Assembly (NCBI GenBank): GCA_900557255.1
Contig: USSA01000098.1
Span: 1 to 10,399 of the forward strand
Reading direction: 5' to 3'
DNA: 10,399 nt
Source: an uncultured Prevotella sp.
Lineage (GTDB): Bacteria; Bacteroidota; Bacteroidia; Bacteroidales; Bacteroidaceae
The notes under the pieces were generated by a model. It did not search any database. It had not been told where the DNA came from and saw only the letters and a list, made by a program, of their open reading frames with translations. Shown here one piece after another: positions 1-10,399 of the stretch (within the stretch, counting starts at the first letter, position 1; the number at the start of each line of letters is the position of its first letter). Position numbers and translations under genes: made by a program.

Positions 1-41
1 TAACACCCGTTAACCAATTCGTTTAAACTTGTTTCCAGGTG

Positions 42-49
42 CAAAGGTA
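42..49 (-). promoter_or_regulatory. Possible leftward promoter -7 box (TACCTTTG)
   Basis: Read on the minus strand, these bases give TACCTTTG, a full match to the Bacteroidota -7 consensus TAnnTTTG. It would drive a gene lying left of the window. No TTTG or TTG is found 19-21 nt upstream, so only half of the promoter is supported. The rest of 1-145 holds no recognisable gene. Confidence 0.4.
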
Positions 50-145
50 AAAGATATTGATATCATATATCATAACATAAAGACAATTGGCTAATGATTG
101 ATAAGGGCAATGTTTTCCATAGGTAGAGAATGCAACATTCCATTC

Positions 146-205
146 CACCCTTAAAACAAAATCCACAGATATGTAACTATATCTGCGGATTTTGAATGAA
201 GGGTG
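146..205 (-). terminator. Long hairpin, probable terminator of the 1637-230 gene set
   Basis: CACCCTT (146-152) pairs with AAGGGTG (199-205). Inside it, 157-172 pairs with 179-194 with a single A-C mismatch at 165/186, leaving a loop of about six bases. Read leftward, the inner stem is followed by TTTT (156-153), as in an intrinsic terminator. It starts 24 nt after the stop codon at 230. The outer stem could also let it act on transcripts entering from the left. Confidence 0.65.
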
Positions 206-229
206 TTATATATTTTAATCTTTAATCTC

Positions 230-418
230 TTAATTGACTGGTTCTGCATGAACGTAATAGTAATCATTCTTGGAGTCAGCATCGTCGCGATTGAGAACAA
301 GTGCAATTCTCGTATCAACAGTTGCCCAGTATGTAATAATATGCGCTTTTTCAGGAAGAGCCTTAAATAAGGTGCGGTAATGCTCTTCCTGCTTATCCAC
401 TTCGGTTCCCTTGCCCAT
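230..418 (-). CDS. Hypothetical protein; probable C-terminal part of a frameshifted gene
   Basis: A 62-codon ORF starting at an ATG (418-416) that overlaps the end of the preceding ORF by 26 nt. I do not recognise the family. The product is hydrophilic, with no signal peptide or membrane segment; its second half alternates hydrophobic and charged residues (ITYWATVDTRIALVLNRDDA) as in a beta-rich domain. If one G is removed from the GGG run just before the overlap, the upstream ORF reads straight into this one (...MINHYGKGTEVDKQEEHYR). It is therefore more likely the tail of a larger protein than an independent gene. An overlapping, translationally coupled small gene is the alternative. A hairpin terminator follows at 146-205. 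Confidence 0.5.
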   Translation of the reverse strand: MGKGTEVDKQEEHYRTLFKALPEKAHIITYWATVDTRIALVLNRDDADSKNDYYYVHAEPVN

Positions 419-734
419 AATGGTTAATCATAAGTTCCGTCAATTCACGAGCCTCCTTTTGCAGAATAGCGACATCATTTCCCTTACCTTTTTCCTCAGA
501 ATTGTAACGCAGTTCAGCATATACCTTGTTCATATCATTGTTGTATGTCCTTGGTTCATAAACGGTGAAACTTCGGCTTTTATCAAGCAAACATGTAGCA
601 GTAAACTCTCTTGGCTTGCTCATCGCAAACTTTCCCCAATCGAAGCACAAGAATTTGTCATTATAGACATTGTGGTGCATTGTATATATATAGACAACAC
701 GACCTTTCTTGTAGCCTGCAAAATATGAGGTCAA
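393..734 (-). CDS. Hypothetical protein fragment; middle part of a frameshifted gene
   Basis: A 113-codon ORF whose only nearby start is TTG (734-732). The frame stays open upstream to 821 with no ATG, across the 3' end of the preceding ORF at 770. The unrecognised product is soluble and beta-rich, with segments such as GYKKGRVVYIYTM and FLCFDWGKFAM, then a helical, charged stretch (NDVAILQKEARELTELMINHY) near the end. The lack of a good start and the meaningful translation running back to about 790 (QAQTALTWTTRFFDTNTDL) suggest a continuation of the 770-1414 product after loss of one base near the GGGG run at 789-792. It may not be translated on its own. Confidence 0.45.
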   Translation of the reverse strand: MTSYFAGYKKGRVVYIYTMHHNVYNDKFLCFDWGKFAMSKPREFTATCLLDKSRSFTVYEPRTYNNDMNKVYAELRYNSEEKGKGNDVAILQKEARELTELMINHYGQGNRSG

Positions 735-769
735 ATCTGTGTTTGTGTCAAAGAAGCGAGTTGTCCACG

Positions 770-1414
770 TCAGTGCTGTTTGAGCCTGCCCCGGCTTATG
801 ACGATGTACGACATATCTGTGTCAGGAAGTAAACTGTTGGCAGATTTCCAAACTATATAGTCGAAATACTCCAACGCAGGGTTTGGAAGAATTGATGTGC
901 CGAGATGATCCGTCAGCGAGAACTTTACATTTCCAAAAGCTACAATAACACTTCCATTCGTATTCTCTTCAAAATCGTCGGGATTATTATAGCTCGCACT
1001 TACACGAAACTTACAGTCATTAGGAACAGCATCTGTAAAATCTATGTTTGCATCATAATCGTACGCTTTCTTTGTCTCCGCAAGTTCGTTGTCCATCATG
1101 CGCTGATAAACCACCATGCCGTAGAATGGTTTCAGATTATCATGCTCAACGGTGGCATCGCCCAGTTTCTGCAAGGTGTACATATAGAACTTATTTGACT
1201 CTTTTCTTTGAAGCGTAACCACAGACAACACTTGCATATAGCGATTTTGAATACTTTGACTTGCCGAACCACGCATGATGAATCCGGTCACTGCATCATA
1301 AAAACATTTTGCCTTGTTATATAACTTACCATAGGTATCACCATGTTGAAATCCTATCAGATGCCCGTCCGATTCAAACAAATAATCAATTAATCTAAGA
1401 CATTTTATTCTCAA
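770..1414 (-). CDS. Hypothetical protein; large part of a frameshifted gene
   Basis: A 214-codon ORF with no ATG in its first 46 codons; the earliest usable start is TTG (1414-1412), overlapping the upstream 80-codon ORF by 20 nt. The family is not recognised. The protein has no signal peptide or TM helix of its own and reads as a mixed alpha/beta soluble domain with many aromatic residues and an acidic stretch (YNNPDDFEENTNG) in its second half. The last residues (RLKQH) probably come from reading past a lost base near 789-792, because the alternate frame continues with sensible protein. The weak start points to a second lesion at the AAAA run around 1401-1406 that joins it to the upstream membrane segment. 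Translational coupling from a TTG remains possible. Confidence 0.5.
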   Translation of the reverse strand: MRIKCLRLIDYLFESDGHLIGFQHGDTYGKLYNKAKCFYDAVTGFIMRGSASQSIQNRYMQVLSVVTLQRKESNKFYMYTLQKLGDATVEHDNLKPFYGMVVYQRMMDNELAETKKAYDYDANIDFTDAVPNDCKFRVSASYNNPDDFEENTNGSVIVAFGNVKFSLTDHLGTSILPNPALEYFDYIVWKSANSLLPDTDMSYIVISRGRLKQH

Positions 1415-1637
1415 TGTTTCTTATTCTATCGGACAAAGCTATGATTTCCAAAAGTACTGCCCAGCAACCTACAGAAACAAAAATACTGCCTACAAACATA
1501 AAAAACGCTCGAGGAGCGCACATTTCAGAACCCGATTCCCAGATACCCTTACTGATAAGTGTGCCTAATAAGATACCACCAATCAGACCGGAATAGGCAA
1601 TAACGAGGATCATCTTTTCTATAATTGTTCTTTTCAT
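1395..1637 (-). CDS. Small two-TM membrane protein, or N-terminal anchor of a broken larger protein
   Basis: An 80-codon ORF with an ATG at 1637. The product has two hydrophobic segments, about residues 9-28 (ILVIAYSGLIGGILLGTLI) and 44-68 (AFFMFVGSIFVSVGCWAVLLEI), joined by a short loop with a Cys. A short polar tail (SDRIRNIENKMS) follows. I do not recognise the family. It could be a stand-alone inner-membrane protein. Removing one A from the AAAA run just before its stop reads directly into the 770-1414 frame (NIENKCLRLIDYLFES), so a membrane anchor for a C-terminal soluble domain is equally plausible. It is the first ORF of the leftward set. No clear promoter is visible between 1638 and 1736. 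Confidence 0.55.
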   Translation of the reverse strand: MKRTIIEKMILVIAYSGLIGGILLGTLISKGIWESGSEMCAPRAFFMFVGSIFVSVGCWAVLLEIIALSDRIRNIENKMS

Positions 1638-1738
1638 ACGTTTCGTTTTATATTGTCTGTTTTTATAAACGCTAAAATAGATATTATATTGCAGTATAAA
1701 CGAACATATCTGCTAATGTTTATGTCAAGTGTATCACC

Positions 1739-1772
1739 AAAAAGAGCATCGCTAATCCGCGATGCTCTTTTA
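1739..1772 (-). terminator. Strong intrinsic terminator after the 1800-2162 ORF
   Basis: A perfect 13-bp stem (1740-1752 with 1759-1771) encloses a six-base loop. Leftward transcripts leave the stem into a run of five T (1743-1739). The right side is also T-rich, so it may work in both directions. It lies 28 nt after the stop at 1800 and separates that fragment from the ORF starting at 1637. Confidence 0.85.
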
Positions 1773-1799
1773 AAGTTATCAAATAAGCATCGAAGATAA

Positions 1800-2162
1800 T
1801 TAATTCTCCATGAACTTCTTGGCAGCTCTGAGCTGACGCCTCATAACACTGAGAAACTCCTGGCTCTCCTGCAGCACGTTCAGATAAACAAGCGAAATCT
1901 GCATTAGTGTATTGTCCTTCATTTTCTGCATACGGTCAATATGCTTCTTTCTGAGCACAGAGAGTTCATCCTTGCATTTATCTGCCTCGGTGAGAATCTC
2001 CCTGTAATTACTATAGCTGCTTGTCTCTATTTGCTCGCAGCACATTTTCATCAAGTCGTTTATCTTCTGGCGTATTGGCATAAATTCCTTGATGTACTCG
2101 GAAGGAAGCGGGTTGAAGTTGTTGTCAACGTGCTCCTTGATAGGGTCGGGCGAGCGCATCAT
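1800..2162 (-). CDS. C-terminal PhoU-like fragment of a Na/Pi cotransporter family protein
   Basis: A 120-codon ORF starting at tandem ATG codons (2162-2157). The protein is helical and highly charged. Its end (LRKKHIDRMQ, then ISLVYLNVLQESQEFLS and RRQLRAAKKF) resembles the cytoplasmic PhoU-like tail of Bacteroidota Na/Pi cotransporter-type proteins, as I know the family. Those proteins are usually well over 500 residues with many TM helices; none is present here and the upstream DNA does not encode them in any frame. It is therefore most likely a 5'-truncated remnant, possibly still translated. Its ATG overlaps a TAA stop in another frame (TAATG). A stand-alone PhoU-like helical protein is the less likely alternative. 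Confidence 0.6.
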   Translation of the reverse strand: MMRSPDPIKEHVDNNFNPLPSEYIKEFMPIRQKINDLMKMCCEQIETSSYSNYREILTEADKCKDELSVLRKKHIDRMQKMKDNTLMQISLVYLNVLQESQEFLSVMRRQLRAAKKFMEN

Positions 2163-2421
2163 TATTGCACAACAAATTGGAACTTTTGATGTTTCAGTAT
2201 TGCGTAAGCCTTTGTGCTGTCTTGGCTATAACTAAAAAGGACCTTCTGTAAATGGGTCTACTTCCTATTATTTGAGAACAGATACGTTACTATCAATTCC
2301 ATTTTAATTCAAGTTTTTATTTCTTAATAGTTAGCAATAAACTATTTGTTGTTTTCCTGCCATTTTTTAACACACTTTAAAGCTCTGATTTGTTCGTTTC
2401 TATTGAGAACTTACCTAATAA
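2163..2421. other. Intergenic stretch with possible coding debris
   Basis: No intact gene is seen. On the minus strand, a short open segment (about 2255-2162) ends in KAYAILKHQKFQFVVQ, with its TAA overlapping the next ATG. Another (about 2408-2342) ends in EQIRALKCVKKWQENNK. Both lack starts and look more like protein C-termini than random translation, so this may be rearranged or decayed DNA where the N-terminal part of the cotransporter-like gene was lost. Chance open frames cannot be excluded. Confidence 0.3.
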
Positions 2422-2465
2422 CAAAATGTCCGCAAAACCAAATTCTTGGAATTGCGGACAAAAAT
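2422..2465 (-). terminator. Terminator at the end of the receptor-galactosidase-fucosidase operon
   Basis: TGTCCGCAA (2427-2435) pairs with TTGCGGACA (2452-2460). An extra inner pairing of CCAA (2438-2441) with TTGG (2446-2449) is possible. Leftward transcripts leave the stem into TTTT (2426-2423). It lies about 20 nt past the fucosidase stop codon at 2484 and is flanked by A and T tracts on both sides. Confidence 0.8.
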
Positions 2466-2483
2466 GAATAGTTTTATATAATG

Positions 2484-3932
2484 TTAGAAAGCTGCAACAT
2501 TATTAATACATGGTGTACCCTTGGCATCATCGAATACAATGCGAAGACCATTGGTCTTTACCTTGTCAAATCGCAGGATACGCTTGTAACCGATTGTGGT
2601 TGTCTCTTCCTTTTGACTGAGCTTTACCCAGTTCTTGCCCTGAAGATAATATACAGTGAATGCTTTCACACGCTGTCCTAAAGGAATATACTCCTGGAGC
2701 AAAAGTCGAGATATTTCTCGCTCTTTACCAAGACGGAACTCAATGCTTGCACCCTTAACCTTTTTAGAGGCCCAGAATGTGTCGTATTTTCCGTCATTAA
2801 CGTTTTTACCGACATTCTTACCTTGCTGGCTGTCCACTTTAGGAGTAACACCTTTAAGGACATTTACAGACATCTCCTGCAGGATTCTCTTGTGGAAGTT
2901 AACTGCATTGGCAGAGTCTATTGGATGTATCAGTCCGTCTTTATCAACAGGGAAGTTGAGCAGGAATGTTGCATTGTGTCCCACGCTTCTGTAATAAAGG
3001 TCACATAACTGATCAACGGTTTTTACCTTACTGTCTTCTTTTTCATGATAGAACCATCCCGGTCTGATTGATACATCGCATTCTGCAGGTGTCCATTGAT
3101 CACCATTCTCCCAACCGAACTGTAGTTGCTTTGGCTTGTCGTAACCAGGATAAACTGTATTTGAAGGAATCATTGCCCAGTTGGTTTCACCTGCAAATCC
3201 ATTCTCATTGCCTACCCATCGGCATCCAGGACCACCATCGCCAAAGATGATAGCATTAGGCTGCAAGCTGTCAACAATCTGGTACAGTTTGTCAAACTCA
3301 TAGTAATTCTTGCGGTCAATGGTTCGCTTCTCTGCTGCACCGCCATACCATCCGTCACCACCATTGGCACCATCAAACCAAACTTCGAAAATATCACCAT
3401 AGTTGCTAAGCAACTCTTTGAGCTGTCGCTTATAATACTCTACGTAATATTTGGAACCATAGCTTGTCTGATTTCTATCCCATGGTGAGAGATATACGCC
3501 GAATTTCAAACCATACTTCTTGCAAGCTTTTGAGAGCTCTCCAACAAGATCACCTTTACCGTCTTTGTACGGAGAGTTACGGATACAGTAGTCGGTAGTA
3601 TGAGTTGGCCACAGACAGAAACCGTCATGGTGTTTTGCTGTAATGATGACACCTTTCATGCCAGCAGCGACAAGAGTTCTTGCCCACTGCTCACAATCCA
3701 ATTTCTTTGGATTAAAGGTCTTGACGTCAGAATCACCATATCCCCATTCCTTATCATTGAATGTATTCAATCCGAAATGGATGAAAGCATAGGTCTCCAT
3801 CTTCTGCCATTCAACCTGTGCTTGACTCGGAACCGGGAGAATAGGTTTCACTCCGTTCTTGCTACTCTGTCCAAAAGTTGTCAGTGCTGTAGTACCCACC
3901 AACAAGAGTGTAATGAATAATTTCTTTTTCAT
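2484..3932 (-). CDS. Secreted GH29 alpha-L-fucosidase (subfamily B-like) with C-terminal F5/8-type domain
   Basis: 482 aa. Residues 1-21 form a signal peptide (MKKKLFITLLLVGTTALTTFG) with likely cleavage before Gln, so the enzyme should be periplasmic or outer-membrane exposed. The GH29 barrel covers about residues 35-360, with the substrate-binding stretch TAKHHDGFCLW (98-108) and the motif EVWFDGANGG, in which Asp187 is the expected nucleophile. Glu243 in RWVGNENG is my best candidate for the acid/base, from spacing in subfamily B enzymes. Subfamily B usually acts on alpha-1,3/1,4-fucose of branched Lewis-type glycans. Residues about 365-482 look like a discoidin-type sandwich (NVNDGKYDTFWAS...GLRIVF). 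The gene is last in the operon, after a 70-nt gap containing a hairpin, and is followed by a terminator. The ATG start fits the signal peptide. The gene looks intact. Confidence 0.93.
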   Translation of the reverse strand: MKKKLFITLLLVGTTALTTFGQSSKNGVKPILPVPSQAQVEWQKMETYAFIHFGLNTFNDKEWGYGDSDVKTFNPKKLDCEQWARTLVAAGMKGVIITAKHHDGFCLWPTHTTDYCIRNSPYKDGKGDLVGELSKACKKYGLKFGVYLSPWDRNQTSYGSKYYVEYYKRQLKELLSNYGDIFEVWFDGANGGDGWYGGAAEKRTIDRKNYYEFDKLYQIVDSLQPNAIIFGDGGPGCRWVGNENGFAGETNWAMIPSNTVYPGYDKPKQLQFGWENGDQWTPAECDVSIRPGWFYHEKEDSKVKTVDQLCDLYYRSVGHNATFLLNFPVDKDGLIHPIDSANAVNFHKRILQEMSVNVLKGVTPKVDSQQGKNVGKNVNDGKYDTFWASKKVKGASIEFRLGKEREISRLLLQEYIPLGQRVKAFTVYYLQGKNWVKLSQKEETTTIGYKRILRFDKVKTNGLRIVFDDAKGTPCINNVAAF

Positions 3933-3965
3933 TTTTGTTTGATATTTAATGATGTTATAGATTGC

Positions 3966-3996
3966 AGTCTCACTCTGATTTCTCAGAGTGAGGACT
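3966..3996 (-). promoter_or_regulatory. Intercistronic hairpin between galactosidase and fucosidase genes
   Basis: CTCACTCTGA and TCAGAGTGAG pair around a four-base loop, extended by AGTC/GGACT with one bulged base. It begins six bases after the galactosidase stop codon. Read leftward there is no T run after the stem, so it is unlikely to be an efficient intrinsic terminator. It may cap the 3' end of a processed upstream message, or partly attenuate, lowering fucosidase expression relative to the first two genes. Confidence 0.6.
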
Positions 3997-4002
3997 ATTT
4001 GG

Positions 4003-9433
<5,431 letters not shown>

Positions 9434-9785
9434 AACTTTAAAACATTAAAAACGCTAAATACATAATGGATTTATTTCAACCATACATGCAATTACGCTT
9501 TATGTCCGTTGCACCTATACGGACCAAATAAACTACTGAACACATACATAAGGGAAACGGCGTTGGTGCAGTACGAGCTACTCTGTCAAACAATCCTGAA
9601 CTCCTAAAACATCCTATACAAGCCAGTAGTGGAATACACTTTGTTACCTCTAAGATAATTATGAAATTTTACTATACGTTATATCCTACTAATGGAACTA
9701 TTCTGGTGTAGTTGATAATAAGTTTGCTATTTTAATAATCTATTGGGCGGTCTATAACTGCCTTGTATATTCCTGATCCTGGTTT

Positions 9786-9823
9786 GATATTATTTTGATA
9801 TTATGATATTATTTAGATATTTT
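9786..9823. repeat. AT-rich GATATTAT direct repeats
   Basis: GATATTAT begins at 9786, 9797 and 9805, with a variant GATATTTT at 9816. Spacings are 11, 8 and 11 bp, about one helical turn except in the middle. It could be a DNA-bending or protein-binding site, or simple slippage of AT-rich DNA. Confidence 0.4.
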
Positions 9824-9909
9824 ATAGAATCCAAGTGTGTGTATAACCAAGTGCGCTTGTAAACGCCATTTCCAATATGCTTGTCCTTCCCGTCTTTCTC
9901 ACTCGGCAT
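9790..9909 (-). CDS. Possible 39-aa leader ORF
   Basis: ATG at 9909-9907, 33 nt after the -7 box, with a stop at 9792-9790. The product starts MPSEKDGKDKHIGNGVYKRT, is basic and hydrophilic, and matches nothing I know. The end of the ORF runs into the AT-rich GATATT repeats. Position right behind a strong promoter is the only argument for translation. An ORF this short can occur by chance, and the ribosome-binding region is unremarkable. Confidence 0.2.
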   Translation of the reverse strand: MPSEKDGKDKHIGNGVYKRTWLYTHLDSIKYLNNIIISK

Positions 9910-9941
9910 TCGTCAATTAAGGTAAGGCGTGAAAACGATTG

Positions 9942-9972
9942 CAAAGGTAAGACTCAAAACTTAATAATCAAA
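9942..9972 (-). promoter_or_regulatory. Canonical Bacteroidota promoter for the receptor operon
   Basis: On the minus strand TTTG (9972-9969), 19 nt, then TACCTTTG (9949-9942) match the -33/-7 consensus of the Bacteroidota primary sigma factor with ideal spacing. The -33 box sits at the end of a homopolymeric A/T run (9970-9981 on the plus strand), so slippage there might alter promoter strength. No second full promoter is found closer to the receptor gene. Confidence 0.75.
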
Positions 9973-10028
9973 AAAAAAAAACAATATTATTAAACTTTAA
10001 CGGTAATAACCAAAATGTTTATCAGATT

Positions 10029-10205
10029 TCAATATATTCTTACTTGTTGGCACGGATCTTTAATCCGTAATCCTTTAGAAATAACATCTGCCTTTACGTT
10101 ATTTGTTGCTTTTTTGTTTTCTTCTCTGCTCTCTTTCTCAACCTGCGGCGCAAGTTCAAGCTGTATTTTTCGGCCCAATGCAGCCAGTTCCGCTTTTTTA
10201 CTACC
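10029..10205 (-). pseudogene. Start-less coding remnant, C-terminal piece
   Basis: An open frame of 58 codons between TAA (10208-10206) and TGA (10031-10029), without an ATG. The translation is protein-like and rich in Lys and Glu (KKAELAALGRKIQLELAP, later VEKESREENKKAT). The family is not recognised. The opposite strand also has a 70-codon ORF at 10015-10227, but it is hydrophobic and Ser/Phe/Leu-rich as expected for the complement of a charged helical protein. The fragment ends exactly where the 33-bp repeats begin, suggesting a gene whose front was replaced. A chance frame remains possible. Confidence 0.3.
10052..10068. repeat. REP-like palindrome ACGGAT-N5-ATCCGT
   Basis: A perfect 6-bp inverted repeat with a five-base loop, inside GGCACGGATCTTTAATCCGT. 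Similar GGCACGGAT...ATCCGT sequences recur in many Bacteroidota genomes as small dispersed palindromes; this is from memory and not searched. Only one copy is in the window. Confidence 0.4.
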
Positions 10206-10300
10206 TTATCATCGAAAAAATGTATGATTTAACATTCGTTATCATCGAAAAAGTGTGTAATTTACTTGTTTTTATCATCGAAAAAGTGTATCTTTGCAAC
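10206..10300 (+). repeat. Three tandem 33-bp repeats carrying promoter elements
   Basis: Copies start at 10206, 10239 and 10272, an exact period of 33 bp. The shared core is TTATCATCGAAAAARTGT (18 bp), followed by a degenerate TRTnnTTT. Only the third copy ends in a full -7 box (TATCTTTG); the first two have degraded versions (TATGATTT, TGTAATTT). The array lies directly upstream of the rightward gene. Confidence 0.8.
10266..10296 (+). promoter_or_regulatory. Promoter of the rightward gene at the window end
   Basis: TTG (10266-10268), 20 nt, then TATCTTTG (10289-10296) fit the Bacteroidota -33/-7 consensus. The -7 box lies in the third 33-bp repeat and the -33 box at the end of the second. 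The first ATG follows 29 nt after the -7 box. Confidence 0.75.
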
Positions 10301-10325
10301 AGAAATATTTAAATTTCAGTTAGTT

Positions 10326-10399
10326 ATGAAAAGAAAGATATACAAAAGGATATGTAGACCAAGAATGGATGGAAAACATCCCTATCATAGCCATTGGCA
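10326..10399 (+). CDS. Start of a rightward gene, cut by the window edge; possibly an AAA/DUF4143-type ATPase
   Basis: ATG at 10326, 29 nt downstream of a good -7 box. The first codons give MKRKIYK, a start often seen in Bacteroidota ATPases of the AAA_14/DUF4143 group. Frame 0 continues with an unconvincing RICRPRMDGKHPYHSHW, while the +1 frame reads GYVDQEWMENIPIIAIG. That matches the length and hydrophobic pattern expected just before the Walker A loop of that group. One extra A in the AAAA run at 10344-10347 would explain this. Only 74 bases are present, so family, frame and integrity are unproven. Confidence 0.4.
   Translation, partial: MKRKIYKRICRPRMDGKHPYHSHW

Larger units (their letters stand above)
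230..1637 (-). pseudogene. Probable single gene broken by three 1-base indels: two-TM-anchored protein of unknown function
   Basis: Taken together, the four ORFs at 1637-1395, 1414-770, 734-393 and 418-230 read like one protein of about 470 residues. It would have an N-terminal membrane hairpin and a roughly 390-residue soluble part. The frame changes are +1 near 1401-1406 (AAAA run), -1 near 789-792 (GGGG run) and +1 near 410-416 (GGG run). Every junction has an overlap or a missing ATG, and the translations on both sides join without a gap. This is inferred from reading frame only; no homologue is recognised. Alternatives are sequencing or assembly error at homopolymers, or a set of overlapping coupled small genes. 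The neighbouring 6.9-kb sugar operon has no such lesions, which favours real decay. Confidence 0.5.
9434..9941 (-). promoter_or_regulatory. Long 5' leader of the receptor operon
   Basis: About 500 nt separate the only canonical promoter from the receptor ATG. No gene above 60 codons is present. Seen within it are a short possible leader ORF (9790-9909), an AT-rich GATATT repeat cluster and a small stem (9504-9509 with 9519-9524). No known riboswitch is recognised. It may be a regulated leader, or decayed DNA inserted between promoter and operon. The second half (9434-9780) shows nothing else I can name. Confidence 0.4.

Noticed and set aside
411..728. 105-codon plus-strand open frame
   Set aside because: Antisense to the leftward hypothetical gene set; hydrophobic low-complexity translation typical of a complement frame, and no promoter in front of it.
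770..800. Programmed -1 ribosomal frameshift site
   Set aside because: No X-XXY-YYZ slippery heptamer in the required frame and no obvious downstream stem; a lost base at the GGGG run is simpler.
9719..9726. Plus-strand -7 box TAAGTTTG
   Set aside because: No -33 element at the right distance and no plus-strand gene downstream.
9786..9823. Replication origin or plasmid iterons
   Set aside because: Repeats are short, irregularly spaced and AT-only, with no DnaA boxes or rep gene in the window.
10015..10227. 70-codon plus-strand open frame
   Set aside because: Ser/Phe/Leu-rich translation is the expected complement of the charged minus-strand remnant. It overlaps the palindrome and the first repeat and has no promoter.
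10206..10300. CRISPR-like array
   Set aside because: Only three units, and the part between cores is a 15-bp degenerate promoter end, not a unique spacer of usual length; no cas genes nearby.

Overview
The window looks like a Bacteroidota chromosome, most likely Prevotella or a close Bacteroidales relative. DNA is AT-rich, two promoters match the Bacteroidota pattern (TTTG or TTG, 19-20 nt, TAnnTTTG), and the main locus is a polysaccharide-utilisation-type operon. Nearly everything is on the minus strand; only the last 74 bases seem to begin a rightward gene. No tRNA, rRNA, CRISPR array or complete insertion sequence was seen.

Right to left along the minus strand, the core is an intact three-gene operon (9433-2484). 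It encodes a TonB-dependent outer-membrane receptor (751 aa), a secreted GH2 beta-galactosidase (1053 aa) and a secreted GH29 alpha-L-fucosidase with a C-terminal beta-sandwich domain (482 aa). The likely promoter is near 9942-9972, which gives an unusually long leader of about 500 nt. The receptor and galactosidase genes are 13 bp apart. A 70-nt gap with a strong hairpin separates galactosidase from fucosidase, and a hairpin terminator follows the fucosidase at 2422-2465. Together the products suggest import and trimming of fucosylated galactosides such as Lewis-type or mucin-type glycans. No SusD partner, sensor/regulator or inner-membrane transporter is in the window.

Left of the operon (1-2480) is decaying accessory DNA. 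It holds a 120-codon C-terminal piece of a Na/Pi cotransporter-like protein (1800-2162), then four overlapping or abutting ORFs (1637-230). These four read best as one two-TM-anchored protein of about 470 residues broken by three single-base indels at short homopolymers. Strong hairpin terminators lie at 1739-1772 and 146-205. A lone -7 box at 42-49 points leftward out of the window.

Right of the operon (9434-10399) are the long leader with an AT-rich GATATT repeat cluster, a REP-like palindrome, a start-less minus-strand coding remnant (10029-10205) and three copies of a 33-bp tandem repeat. The last repeat copy forms the promoter of a rightward gene cut by the window edge. Its first codons resemble the AAA/DUF4143 ATPases common in this phylum, and an early frameshift is possible.
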